A stretch of 64,000 nucleotides of DNA from Calliopum simillimum (Eukaryota > Arthropoda > Insecta > Diptera > Lauxaniidae), in the NCBI GenBank assembly GCA_951812925.1, contig OX638368.1, forward strand, positions 2,046,001 to 2,110,000, read 5' to 3'. Shown here one piece after another: positions 39,801 through 54,800 of this stretch. Position 1 is the stretch's first letter. Each line of letters begins with the position of its first letter. The notes beneath the pieces were generated by a model that saw only the letters and a program-made list of their open reading frames with translations, ran no database searches and was not told the origin of the DNA. The translations under genes and the position numbers were made by a program.

Positions 39801-42800
39801 TATATATTCAATGATTATTTCAAAAAAGTTATGTATTCGGGTATTGTGGACCACCCCATATTATATACCGTATATCAACTCTGATTACTATTACACCTTA
39901 AAAAGCTAATTACATGTGTGGGATACCCGAGTTTGAGTAATGTGGAGTACTATTTTACGTATGTTTCGGTATCCCTTATTACTTACTCAGTTGTTAGTAT
40001 GAATTTAGTTTATCTTCCTAAAAAATATTCTTTAATAAGCCTATACCGCTATTTTATAGTAAATATAATCTAAAATAATAATTCTCGACTTTTAGTCAAC
40101 CAAAATTGCGAATAACAGTATTACTTTACATTAGGAAATGTACAGGGTGAGCCACATTACCCGACACTTTTCTTTTCCAGCTATTTTTAGGTAATTTCAA
40201 TTTAACTGGCCTCACGCTTGAAAATGATAATATTTTAGCTTATGAATTATCAAATAGTAAAAACAATAGAATAGCTAATACAAATAAATTTATTAAGCTA
40301 ACCTACTACCAATGTTTTGGTAGAAATTGGCAAAAAAAGAAAAAGGTTACCACATTACCCTAAGTTACTATACTTTCAATATAGGAACCAAAATCTCATG
40401 TCACGCTGTCCTTAAAATATTGTGATGCAACTTTCTATCAGAAGTGTTATTGGAAAATATTTCTCAAATCGATGAACAGAGAATTCGGGATTTTACCTAA
40501 TCAAAAGTACTGGGCGTCACCTCCAGCAGAATTTCCATTCCACTATTATCCAAATAGTTTTTGACCGAAGCTGCAACATGTGGCTGAGCGTTGTCGTGAT
40601 GAAAAATTACGGACTCGTGCCTGGTCTCATATTCTGGCCGTTTTTCCTACAATGCCCGCTCTAAACGAATTGATTGGGTTCGATACAATGGTCCTTTTAT
40701 GGTTTGACCACTCGGAAGCAGTTCGTAGTATATCAAACCCTTTTGATCCCATCATATGCAGAGCATGACCTACGACTTATTTTTATGCCGTTCCCGCAAA
40801 TGATTCTTTTTTGGCTCAAAACATGCATGATTTCGCTCGACAAAATATACGACGCCGATAAAAATGCACAAAAATATGCCCGTGGCACCATCTGTTGTAA
40901 AACGCTGGAAACTTACTTCTAGACCCAATACAAAAATTATAAACGTTCTTTTAATGATCTATTGCATCGTTATGAAATTTGCTACTTTCTTTGGTAATGA
41001 AAACATTAACTTCTATTTCTACATATCGATACATCCAACGTAAAAGTTTGTAACTCAAGTTACCAACTTATTACGGGACAATGATTTTCGAAATCTGCGC
41101 ATTAGACTCCATCTTGTGTCATGTTTTGGTATCTCTAGCTTGAAATTCGAAGGGCTGGAAGCAATCTTTGCAGTTACAACCTAAGTATATTTTAGTTAGG
41201 TCTCCATGCAAAAACTTTGCAACTTAAGTTGATAACTTATACACGGGACAAAAATAACAAATTGCGTTGGTAACTTGGCTTACAAAGATATTAGTTAATT
41301 TTTCTTTAAAAATCAGTGGTTGTAAGCCCTACATACCAACGTAATGTCCGTAGGATATTTTTTAATGGTAGTTGGCAAGTTAGGTTATCAACTTTTGTCA
41401 TGGAACATTTGGTTGCAGAAACAGAACATAAGTTGTAACTAGCGTTACAACTCATATGTATTAATTTTTATCCAAATTAAAAGTTGTAATTGTTAACATC
41501 TCTGTTAATCAAATTGGAATAGTGACAACAATTTAATAGTCGAAAAACCTTTATTTTGACTACAGATTTCCAAAGTATTTAATCAATTTTTGTTTTTGGT
41601 TTTCTTGTTTTAACGAAAACAATACAAAAATGATCATAACTAAAAACTGCGATTTTCGAGTTACCAACTTTTACGTTGGACGTATCGATATATGTACATT
41701 AGGGTGTCACTTATTTGGGAAAAGTCAAAATTTTATGTCGCGCTCCCTCAGGATCGAAAGACTTTGAGAAAAAAATGAGATCCCCTAAACGACAGGTTTT
41801 TTTAAACGAATTAACCTGTGCCACGAAGACATTCAAATTTAAATGAAAATTAACATTGATTTTATATACTTGTTTTAACTTGCTGGGAATCGCGTTGCCT
41901 GAAATATTTTTCGCCATCAAATGTGTATCTTATTGTTTTTCGGGTGGCTGAACACGATACAAGGTCAAAATTAAATTTTGACGCGACATAAAATTTTTAC
42001 TTTTCCCAAATAAGAGACACCCTAATGTACATGGAGTCAGTAATTAAGAATTTGTTCTCGGTAATTTAATTTCCAAATGGGTAACTTTTTTCCCCCATTT
42101 GAAGTTGTTTAAAAAAAAAAAATTCAACCAACAATTTGTTACGTTACGTTCCGAATTTAGCTTTCATTTGTTTTTGTATTTTTTTGTTGTTTTGTTTAAA
42201 ATTTCTCGAGTGGTTTTTAATTTTTTTTTTATTGCAATCTTTTTTATTGTTGTTTTCTTGTTGCTTTCATGACTTATTTATAATCCAACATTTAATGCAA
42301 CAATTAAAATGCTTACCACGAAAATACAAAAAAAAAAAAATAAAATTGAATACTTGTACTTGAACCCACAGATTACGTTAAGTTTTTTGTTTTCATTAGT
42401 ATTTATAAATTTTCATGTTCATAACTTCTTTATTTCGTGATAATGCGCTGTAAGTTATTGTCTTTTACCCCTTGTCATTTGTAAGTTCAAATCCTTAAAA
42501 ATTGTATTAATATTTTGTTGTGTAGTAGTTCTGTATTTTCTAGTTAAGAAGTGTTTATCATGATGTGAAAAAAAGCGAAGCAAATCCCTTTTTTTTTTGG
42601 TTTTCCAACAAATTTTCGAAAATTCTTGGTAGACAGTTTTCAGAATACCACTTTGTAGTTACTGTCAAGTGTTCAGGGGAATATAATCTTGTGTTAATAA
42701 AGGGTGTTTTTTTTAGAGGTATAGAACTTCGAATTGAAATAAAACACAAGAAAATCGTTTTAATGTCCATCAATTTGGCTTTATTGGAAGGATAATTTTA

Positions 42801-45800
42801 TGCCATTAATGTTTAAATATGATTTCGGGCATGTGGCCGCCGCGGCTGGCTCGAATAAAGCCAATTCTACAGGTCCAATTTTCAACCACTTTTTCGAGCA
42901 TATGGGGCCGTATGTCGGCAATAACGCCACGAATGTTGGCTTCCAAGTCCCCTAACGTTTCTGGTTTGTTGGCGTAGACGAGCGACTTCACATATCCCCA
43001 AAGAAAATAATCCAATGGTGTCAAATCACACGATCTTGGTGGCCACTTGACAGGTCCATTCCGCGAAATTATGCGCTCATCGAATGTTTCCTTCAATAAA
43101 TCGATTGTGACGTGCGCTGTGTGGCATGTAGCGCCGTCTTGTTGGAACCACAACTCATCCACATTCATGCCATCCAATTCGGGAACAAAATAGTCGGTTA
43201 TCATGGCTCTATACCGGTCTCCATTAACGGTAACTGACTCTCCAGCATTATTTCGGAAGAAGTATGGCCCAATGACTCCACCAGCCCATAGAGCACACCA
43301 AACAGTCAGTTTTTGTGGATGTAATGGCGTCTCAAGGGTCTCATGTGGATTCTCTTCACTCCAAATGCGGCAATTTTGCTTGTTGACGTAGCCATTCAAC
43401 CAAAAATGAGCCTCATCACTGAACAAAATTTTGCGATGAAAATCAGCATCGAGATCAATCTCATTTTCGGCCCATACACCAAAATCACGACGCATTGCAT
43501 GGTCTCGCGGCTTTAATTCTTGCACAAGCTGGATCTTGTAAGGTCGCAAGCCAAGATCTTTGCGCAAAATCTTCCATAAAGTTGATGGACAAAGCTCCAA
43601 TTGCTGTGCACGGTGGCGAATCGATTCATTCGGGTCCTCTTCAACATTTTGCTCTACAGCGGCAATTGTTTCTTCGGTGCGCACTGTTCGACGTCCCTGC
43701 GGATGCGTATTATCACATAGAGTAAACGTAGTGCGAAAACGATCCATGGTTAACCGAATTAATTGCTCTGATGGACGATTATGTCGACCATAAAATGGAC
43801 GGAGCTTGCGGTAAACTTCGCGAACTGAACCATTATTTTCGAAATAAATTTGCACGATTTGCAAGCGTTGTTCTTTTGTCAACCTGTTCATGATGAAATG
43901 GCAAACCAAACTGAACATAAATGACATTAGAGTTGCCAGATTTGACCACAAAATGCCAGTTTTATCTCTATTCGAAAAACAAACCTCTAAAAAAACACCC
44001 TTTAGGACGATTCGCTCCTTCTATGAACTGTTGTCTGGTTTCAGGGTCGTTCTTATAAAACCAAGCTTCTTGACATTTTACGATTTTTTGAAGTTGCTAG
44101 ATTGTCCGTTTTCGAATTTGTTTGTTTTCGCCGGAGCGGTTTATGTATTTGCACAATATTAACCAAAACGTACTCAAGCTTCTTCTTTTTTTTTAAAATT
44201 CGTATCGAGCAAATTTCTTCCATTGCAGCAGATCATTATGCAATATAGACGTTAGAGCCATACCAGTTTACCCCAAATCATCAGCAATTATTTCTTGTGT
44301 TAATCGTGTATCGTCAACTTCAGCTCGTTGAACAGCTGAACAGATGGTACATTCGTTTCATGAGCAGTTTGGTATCCATTGAAACTTTGTACTGACTTGA
44401 ATTGATGCCGAAAGCTATAAAGAATCGAATGACGAACTTCTTACTGTGTTGGTCTTTTGATTTCTTTCGACTTTTCATCAGTTATTTGACGTAATCTCGT
44501 CTCCATTGTGATCAACCTTTTAAAAATTTGAAATGAGATATCGTAAAGCAATGGTGAATCGGCTTTTATCTTTGAATTTTTCAAAAAGAAAAAAACTAGC
44601 ACCAATTTAGCGAACTTTTGTATGGTTGATGTTAAGTTTGAGATATTATTTTTTTATACATACGCTTTGAATCAAGACGAAACATTATAGATATCGTTCA
44701 ACTCATTTCGACCGTTATTGAGATTCTAATAAAATAAAAACAATTTTCGCCGGAACGATTTCTAAAAAATTTGAAAAGTACATACTTCGCTCAATTTATT
44801 GACACCGTCTTTCAGATTTTCAGGGAATCATGTTTTTTTTTTTTTTTGAATCAGTCTGATATAGATATATACCTATGTACATATTTATGTATTTGCACAA
44901 CCAAATACGAGCGTAAATAAATATTTAACGGATGTTTTTCATTTATTTGTATCAGTATTAATTAAGGGACTTCATTCGAGCGATAAGATAAACAACCAGA
45001 TAAGGAAAGATAAAGGAACGAGTTGTCGCTGAGCTGCTTCTTTTTTTAAACACACGTCACAAGGGCGTTTAAGAACGCCGAAATATGAAAAGTATTAGCA
45101 AATTTTACTATTCAACAAATGCTTGTATTAATAAGCCTAAAACAAACCAAAAAAAGCCAGAAACAAAAGTGATGCTGTCTAGCTACATCGCCAGAGATTG
45201 TAGCTGCTATTCCCCTGAATACTTGGCTGACAGTTTACGAAGTGGTATACTGAAGAGTGTTCATTGCGAATTTTCGCAAATTTAAATTTTAAATTATAAT
45301 TTCCACTTGAATTATGTATGTAAAATTAGTTTTCCATGATAGTTTTTCCTCATTATGATATTTATGCTGTTGCGCTCCATTCGTTATTTCATTCATTTAT
45401 TCACTAATGTTTTGTTCGTATTTGGTTGTAGACATTGTCGTCACATTTATTTTTATTAATGTCAGCATAAAAATTTAAATTTAAGCCCATAAAGTAAGGC
45501 AATAAAAATGAATGCCACCCACATATAGATTAACTTAGGGTATAGTGATACGTATATAAGCATTTTTATTTTTTTTAGTTTCTTCTTGTCATATTTGCAT
45601 AAAGTCAGCGTTAAAAGAAACTAGTAAGGGTGCTCAGATCTTGCACTTACTGTTCTTAGTGTTGGAGTAAAATTTGGTTGGATGATATCAAAATGTTTTC
45701 AGTACAGTATTTTGAAGTTTTTGCTTATATGGGAGGTACCACGCCCTCTTGTCCGAGGTCGCCTAGTTTTTGCTCAGGGCTTGCTTTTACTGCCAGAGTG

Positions 45801-48800
45801 AAATTAAGTTGAATTATCTCAAAAAATATTTTCAGTATACCACTTTGAAGCATTTGCTTATACGGGTGGCACGCCCTCTTGTCCGATTTTTCTAGTTTTT
45901 GCTCAGAGCTTGCGCTTATACTTTCCTTAGTATTTTTGTGTATTATGGTTGCATTGTCGTGAAAAATATTCCTAAGGTTTCATTATGACCGATTTCGCTC
46001 ATTTTCAATAAGTCGAGCTAGCTTTGACAACGGTGGCAGTGTACCAAATTTCATCGAATTATCTTACATAGTTTCCCCGTGAAAAATATTTGCCACCAAA
46101 ATTTTCTTTTTTGGTGAAACATTTTTTTTACGACGCAGCAGGTGAAAATATTAGATACGTATTTTTTTATTTTAATATATTACGCAGAATTTTTGAGAAA
46201 AATAATTTTTAAGTTTGGCGGTAGTAAAAAAGTCATTTTTTTCAATCGCTTCTACTTTAATATCAAGCAAAGTTATAAAAAATTACCTTGAGTATGAAAT
46301 TTCCGCCTTTCTCACGGCTTTCGAATGCCATATACGAAAATTCAATTTTCCAATTTTTCAATTGAAAAAACGGGAAAATTTGTAAACAAATAGATTTTTT
46401 TCAAATTTGGACATGATTTTTTTGCTTTTTTTTTATTAAAATGAATTACAACAACATTTTTTTTAAGTACTGTCCAAATTTGAGAATGGAGAGTTAAGTA
46501 TCAACGGAGCAATCAACTTTTTAGTCTTATTATTCAAAGGAAAAAAGGAAAAATCTTTTAACAAATAGAATTTTTTTTCAAATTTCAACATAATTTTTTT
46601 GCTTTTTTTTTTTTGAAATTAATTAAATTTTTTTTTTTTTTTAAATATTGTTCAAATTTGAGGATGGACAGTTAAGTAATTATGGAGCAATAAACTTTTT
46701 ACTCACGGCCCACGCATGAAAATCATACCGCAGTGCTGTGTAAAACACATTCATTTACATATGAATGGGTTTATTTGAAAGTGGAATAAGTCCAATTCCA
46801 GAAAAATTGAGTTTATGGTAGTTATAGCTAGCTATATATGTCCTCTATTTATATTGAAAATTACAGACTCGTTAGACCACGATTTCATCATAAATTACTC
46901 AAAAGAACTTTTCATGAAAAGCATTTTTACAAAAATGATTTTTTTGAAAGTGGAATAAGTCCATTTTTTCATCTACTGCTACACAGAAGATATTGCTTTT
47001 AAATCAATTTAAAAATATTGGCAAGCGCTATTTAACTGGTGTTAAGTGTTTACCACTGTAAATTTACCAAATTTTGTTATGCTGTAAAAATTTTTACAGG
47101 TGTAATAGAAAATAGTCGAGTTTTTTTGGTCTGAATGGACTTATTCCACTTTCATTTATAATAAATTTAAAAATTTGTTATACTTTTGTATGACTTATTC
47201 CATTTTTACTCACAAAATATTTTGTAAACTAAAGCAAAGGAAAATTAAAACTTAGAAAAATTTTACTTTAAAAACTGTTGTTGTTTTTTTTTTCTTTTAT
47301 TTTTGCCCAAATAAGGCTCTGGGAAATAATTACAACAACAACAACAACAAAAAGTTCTTGTCGGACCTACTTTCGGAGATATAGCCATCGGAAGATCGAG
47401 ATATATCTTTTATAAAAACTATTATAAGTTAGGAACCCCTGAAAGGATTTCAATAATGTTAGTGTCATACGAAAGATATATTAATTTGCTATAAAATCAA
47501 CCTGAAAAAATTTTTAATGCGAGTGGAGGTTTTAGAGATATTGCAAATTTCACGAAAATTTTTATAATTTCTTTTTTTAAAGCACTATTTTTCCAAAAAC
47601 TGTATCATCAACGCATAGTTTTAGTAACATAAAATGAAAGCTTAATTTATTTCTTTTCATTCAACATGTAATTTGTACCTGATTTCTTGCATTACAAATT
47701 TTTTTTTATAGGAAAACAAAAAAGTAAGTTATTGAAAAGCATCGAAAAGTCTACAGGAATCGGAATTGATCGAAAACTATGCAAAAACATCGTTATTGTT
47801 GTTATTGTTATTTTTGTTGTTGTTGTTGCTGGTATTATTGTTGTTCTTGTAATGTTTTGCAAAATTTCATGAAAATTTCTTTAGTTTACTTTTTTGTTTT
47901 CCTATAAAAAAAAGTATGCTAGTGCAAGAAATCAGGTACAAATTACATGTTAGATGAAAGGAAATAAATTGGGCTTTCATATTATGTTACTAAAACTTTG
48001 AGTTAATGATACAGTTTTTGGAAAAATAGTGCTTTAAAAAAAAAAGTTATCAAAATTTCTGGAAATTTGCAATATCTCCATAACCACCACTCGCATTAAA
48101 ATTTTTTCGGGTTGATTTTATAGCAAATTAATATATCTTTCGTATGACACTAACATTATTGAAATCCTTTTAGGGGTTCCCAACTTATAATAGTTTTTAT
48201 AAAAGATATATCTCGATCTTCCGATGGCTATACCTCCGAAAGTAGGTCCGACAAGAACTTTTTGTTTTTGTTATTGTTGTAATTATTTCCCAGTCCCCTA
48301 TTTGGGCAAAAATAAAAGAAAAAAAAACAACAACAGTTTTTAAAGTAAAATTTTTCTAAGTTTTAATTTTCCTTTGCTTTAATTTACAAAATATTTTGTG
48401 AGTAAAAATGGAATAAGTCATACAAAAGTATAACAAATTTTTAAATTTATTATAAATGAAAGTGGAATAAGTCCATTCAGACCAAAAAAACTCGACTATT
48501 TTCTATTACACCTGTAAAAATTTTTACAGCATAACAAAATTTGGTAAATTTACAGTGGTAAACACTTAACACCAGTTAAATAGCGCTTGCCAATATTTTT
48601 AAATTGAGTCGTACGCAAACCCTTCAATATCTCAATTTATGAAAAAGTGGACTTATTCCACTTTCAAAAAAACCCATTCATATACACGTAGTATACTTGC
48701 AAGATGTTTATGTTACAATTTTTTTGTTAAAAATGAGGAAGAGATTTAATATGATTCTGATTTCAAAGAGTTAAAAATAAAATGACGTTAAAAGTAGAAT

Positions 48801-51800
48801 TACAATATTTTGGATAGGCGTTTTTATTACAGTTATACTTTAATTGAACTACGGTAGAACGCCGATAATTCGAACGCCGATTAACCGAATCGCAAATTAT
48901 CCGAATTGGTCCTAAGGGTAATATAAAAAAATTAAAACTAAGTACTGTAAGTAAGTAATGTATTTCAACTGTTATGGTAGAACTACGTTTGTTAAACTTA
49001 ATAAAATTTATTCTACGTATGACAGTTTGTTTTTCTTTATTACCAGTCTATGTCCGATTATCCGAATTTTCGATTATTCGAATCGACCTCGGTCCCAATT
49101 AATTCGGATAATCGGCGTTCTACTGTATATATATGTTTTCGCTCTGCACTTACCACGACAACGTAATTAACTATAAACTGCTGAATGCTCACTGCACTTC
49201 GCGTGCGTTAGCCGTTAAAACGAGTGAAAGCTGAGTCCGAGCTTGTCGAATCGGGTAGCGCTGCGGAACGATATTCGCGCGTGGACCGTTATTTTGGACA
49301 GTACATATTTAAACAAATAATTTTTTAACTTATTTCAAAAAAAATCATGTCCAAATTTGAAAAAAAATCTATTTGTTAAAAAATGTTTCCTTTTTTTCCT
49401 TTGAATAATTACACTAAAAAGTTGATTGCTCCGTTGATACTTAACTCTCCATTCTCAAATTTGGACAGACTTAAAAAAAATGTTGTTGTAATTCATTTTA
49501 ATAAAAAAAGCAAAAAATCATGTCCAAATTTGAAAAAAATCTATTTGTTTACAAATTTTCCCTTTTTTTCAATTGAAAAATTGGAAAATTGAATTTTCGT
49601 ATATGTCATTCGAAAGCCGTGAGAAAGGCGAAAATTTCATACTCAAGGTAAATTTTTATAACTTTGCTTGATATTAAAGTAGAAGCGATTGAAAAAAATT
49701 ACTTTTTTTCTACCGCCAAACTTAAAAATTATTTTTCTCAAAAATTCTGCGTAATATATTAAAATAAAAAAATACGTATCTAATATTTTCATCTGCTGCG
49801 TCGTAAAAAAATATTTCACCAAAAAATAATATTTTGGTGGCAAATATTGTCTGGAAAACCCCATATAGTTTTCCATACCTGCCACGCCTCCGTCTCTGCG
49901 TTACAAACGGAAGGACAAAGTGGGTGTAGGGTATAAAAAGAAAAAAAATAGAATGCGTGTTGTGGTAACATAAAAATGGGATTTAATTTTCAATGTACTA
50001 CCTATTCCATGTTTCATTTCTTGTTGCTCTTTTTTTCCGTAACGATTAAAATTTAATCGTGTGGGTGTTTGACTGTGGTATATTAAATTATCAAGACAAA
50101 ATATTTTCCCCTATAAATAACGTTATTTTTCCAACGCTTTGATGAACAAATATTTAAAGGTTCTATTAAATTTTTGTCAACTAACGACTTTTTTTTTATT
50201 ATAAAAACTAATGTGTGGACAACAACAATCTTTTAAAAGATCAATGTAGAAAAAATGTAAGAATCACCGATTCTACTATATTTTACTTAAAACCTACTTT
50301 TTGCCACTTGCTGCACCCTTTTACTGCCAACTATATTTCGTTCGAGCTATTTAAAAAAATATAAGATTATTGAAAGTGGCTTATGTAAATCCTCAGAAAT
50401 GAAATACAATTTAAATTTTTAAACTTCTATTCTTGTACACTTAATTTCGCTTACTTTACTAAGTACATTTAAAATCACATCAGGTAGTTTGCTTGTTTTA
50501 ATCACTAGAAATATATAGTTTCCTTTCCACTTGTACCGAAAATTCTGGTCTTTATACTCCCTCCAGCCTCAAGCGATTTTTTTAATTGTTCGTGCCAGAT
50601 TTTAAAACATGGCGTTTCACACAATCCTGGCATTCCCGGACATACTTCACAGCATAGTTTTGAGAATGTTAACATGCCACCTTTACGACAAATTCGACAT
50701 TTTTTCTTCATTACTTTGCCCTTGCGTCGCGGTATAATCATTGGCATATGTTCGACTTCCAACAGATTTTTATGTGATTTATCTTTTTTACTTTTTGTAT
50801 CATGACCTAATTGTTCCTCTTCACTATCTGCAGCAGCACTCATTGATCGATTTTTGTCCCTGTACTCCTCAGTGTCCTTATTTGATTCGGCATCACTTCC
50901 ACTCATATTATCATTAAGCAACGATGCAATGAACTCCTGACGAAACTCTGGGTATGTTTTAAGCGTCTTTGTATCTTTAAGTTGTGGTTCTACAATACGC
51001 GTACGTCCTAGCTGAGCATGCATCGCATACAGTATAAATGCGTTCAAAACCATCAAATTAAAAATATAGACCACTAACTGACTATCCCACTTGAGTTCCT
51101 TCCGATCCATGCTCAACTGGTATGTTAGCATATATTCTTTTATATCTTCGCTAAGTTTTAGTTGCCAATCTAGTTCTTTTATAATTTTTGGTCGTCTATC
51201 GATGGTTCTTATTGAGGTTTCTTTGGCGTAAATGGCTAAGCAATCAGAGCTGAAGAAATAGACGCATTTTTCGCGTTTACGCCATTTCCCCATCATTATG
51301 GCGGTAGCGTACTTGGTAGCAAAAGTATTCTTTTCCAAATTGGTCAAAATAAGTTCTTTACAATTGCCGTAACGTTTGTTGTCTACAAAGCCGGTGCAAT
51401 ATGTTTGATGGTTAGCCAGTTCATTGGCTAAAGCGTAGCTGCCATAATATTTTGAAGAGTATACCGTGTGTCCTAACAAAATGAATAAAATGAAAAATGA
51501 AATGTGCATGTAATGGCGTTTTTGCATTATAAAAAGATAAAATTGTTTTATGAAGATGTTTTTCCAAAATAGTCAGAACGCGGTTTAATCTTAATAGTAC
51601 ACAGGCCTGTTCCGGAATCCGTGTGATTGCAGTTAATTTTGGTTTCGTAAGTTTTTTGGTGAAAACTGTGAGTCGCACGATTAACCCTGGGGCTGAATCG
51701 CCGCTTCAGTGAAGGTACAATTCGTGGCGTAAAATCATGTATTTAGTAAAGCGAAATACATGTGAAACACATGATTTTACGTCACGAGTGTTACGTTCAC

Positions 51801-54800
51801 GAATGCGTCGATTCTACCACTGGTCCTTTAAGTTGTCAACTTTGACCAAGCTAAGCTACAATTCGTGGCGTAAAATCATGTATTTAGTAAAGCGAAATAC
51901 ATGTGAAACACATGATTTTACGTCACGAGTGTTACGTTCACGAATGCGTCGATTCTACCACTAGTCCTTTAAGTTGTCAACTTTGACCAAGCTAAGCTAC
52001 AATTCGTGGCGTAAAATCATGTATTTAGTAAAGCGAAATACATGTGAAACACATGATTTTACGTCACGAGTGTTACGTTCACGAATGCGTCGATTCTACC
52101 ACTGGTCCTTTAAGTTGTCAACTTTGACCAAGCTAAGCTACAATAAAAAAAAAATTGAAACGAAAAGTATTGAAATCCGACAGATTCCGGAACAGGCCTG
52201 ATAGCTAAAAATGGTGAACTATGCCCAGCAAATCCTACATAATCATATTCAATTAATGACTGATCCGTTAAACACAAGTTTTTCTAAAACTACCACTACA
52301 AAGAAATTTAGAAAGAGTTGGATATAAAAAATAGTACGTTGCTTTTACACTCGAAATGAAAAAAAAAAATCAAGTTGACAGGCAGAAAAAATTTATATAT
52401 TCAGGCCTATCATTGAATTCATCGTTGATACGAATTTCGTGATATCTACGAAAATGCTATATTGATTTCAAAAAAATACGAACGTAACTTCGTAATTCGT
52501 GGAGTTTGAAGTATTTCTTGAATAAAATTATGATATTTCTTCGGTAGTCATATCTAGTCGTTGAAAACTAAAAAAAAATTCGAGTTTCGGATGGAGTAAG
52601 TGATCCTAATCTACGAATTTTGAATTCACGTCGTAACAATTCGAATTCTATGATAGCACTTTCGTAGATTTCACGAAATTCGTATCTACGATGGATTCAG
52701 TGATAGGCCTGATTAATTGAAGCAGTTTCAAACTAAAATAGAAAATTATGCAATTATAAAAACCCAATAGCTTATTGGTAAGTAAAAAGTTATTAATCCC
52801 ATTCACAAGCATTTCAACGAATCTTTAATTCTTTCATAGAATCTGCAGTTTTCCAAACAATTGTCCAGTTGGTAAGAAAATAGCCAACATAGAAGATCCA
52901 TTAGAACCAAACTATTTATTGAAATCCCATGCCATCACATCTCCAATCTTTCTTGGAAATAAATAATTTGTAAAAAATTGTGAAGAAATATGTTCGTGTT
53001 TTTAACATTAAAATAAAAAATAGTTGCTTAAGTGTTATCAAAAATAATTAGAAAAAGGAAAGAGACAACTATAGTTTTTCTATTAATTTTCTTATAAGAA
53101 ATTCACATTGATAAGACAGGGATGTACATTCACTTTTATTCTCAAAAGAATAGAAAAAGGAAAGGCAACTATAGTTTTTACATTATTAGTAAGGCATGGA
53201 TGCACAATCACACGGATAGGGCAAAAATGGTTATTTTTTCCCGATGCTAGAGGAAATGTAACTGGTATAATACGAGATTTGTAACTCTTATATAATAAGG
53301 TTGGTAACTGTTACAGGATTTGCTGGTTGTATATCATAAATTTTGAATGTATTCGCATGCACTCTTAACTCACCTTTACCCAGTTTTTCACGGAGAATTT
53401 CCTTTGCTAAGTTGACTCGCTGCACTACCAAAAGTTTAGAATTTCGAACATTTGCACGTTGCTCCTTACGCTCGATATCGAGTACTAATTTCTGTATTAA
53501 ACCTGTACGTTCTGTTAACAAATGTATCAAAACCGCATTACAACGAAACTTGTGGTTCATATCGCTGAACCAATTAAATTTGCCTTTCCAGAAGACGATC
53601 GGTTTGTTAAGTACCAAACGCTGTCCACAGTTGTAAATTTCTTGCATTCGCGCATTGAAAAATTCTACAAGCGGCAAAACAGTTGAAAATGCTTGTTGGT
53701 CTGTGCAAGCTCCACTTGCCAAACCCTCTACTCGCGGTGGCTCTAACAGCTGATTAAAATTTAATACTTTTAGTATCATTTGAAAACGATTCAAACTCAT
53801 TTTGCTGGCGAAGCCTTTAAAACCCCATAATGCATCTTGGCTCCAATAATCGGAAAGTGCATGGAGCTTCAGGGAACTCATTTCCAAGCATATTCCCATA
53901 AATATTTCCATTTCATCACTGCTTATGTCTTTCAAATAAATTTTGCCAACTTTGCTCGTGGCAATCATTTTCTGTTGTGCCCAGATATTTGAACTGTTTG
54001 CAAGACGTGTGAAAAACTCTTTTCTCGAACCTAAAATCATGTCAACATAAAAGCTGGGCTCTGTTAACTTCGGTCGTCCGTAGAGACCTACACTTTGTGG
54101 TGAAGTATTAAACATAAAAACCATACGGGGAGCAGTTGGATGACTCGTCCATTGTGGATCAAATTCATCAGAGTCTTCGTCATCTAAACAAGTAAAAGTG
54201 AATTAGAAGAAAAGTGCATTATTAAACATTTTAATTTTTTAAATAAAATAAATATAATGTGCTCTCAATACATATTTTAGGTTTTACTCGATTTCGGGAA
54301 TACCAATCCAAATAATTTTTAATTTTCTTTTGTTGGAATTAAACAAAATTAATGATAGTCTGAATGAAAAATCATAAAAAAAATAATTTGAAATGGTTTA
54401 AGTTTTTTTGGTTTGGAAATGAGTTTTACTCAGAAATATTCCAAGTGTCAAAGTGCTTAAAGTGCTTTTACAATGAAAAGGTACACGGAGAAAAATAAAT
54501 GTCCTGAAATTAAGTCAAAATTATAGATAAATAAAATTGCTAGAATATAGCACAAAATCATCGGAAAATATGCTCATCTGGCTCGCAATTCGAACTCAAA
54601 TTTGGGCATAACACAAATTTTGATAAATGCGATTGGTCGCTGAATGAATGAATTGGGCTGAATGAATAACAGTCTGGGAATGTTTATGAAAAAATAAAAT
54701 GTGTGCTCTTTTTTTTTTTTTTTTTTTTTTGCTTAATTCAAGCCATTTGTGCTTGTTTATCGAAAAACAGCTTAATTTAAACTTTTTTTTGTAGTACAAT

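Larger units (their letters stand above)
51473..53373 (-). other. piggyBac-derived gene intron 2
   Basis: A 1,901-bp GT-AG intron. It holds two CAGGCCT-ended elements (51602-52200 and 52402-52711). The remaining 52712-53373 is AT-rich with no gene seen. Confidence 0.8.

Noticed and set aside
51421..51678. Hydrophobic N-terminus (signal-peptide-like) in front of piggyBac exon 3
   Set aside because: It is intronic pyrimidine-tract sequence translated by chance; a clean acceptor at 51473/51472 and phase agreement with exon 2 exclude it.
51717..52139. Possible CRISPR-like array
   Set aside because: The units are contiguous with no spacers and the sequence is eukaryotic.
51737..52201. Plus-strand open frame with a 47-residue repeated unit
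   Set aside because: The repeat is simply the 141-bp tandem unit, divisible by three. No start context, no domain, and it lies in an intron inside a TIR element.
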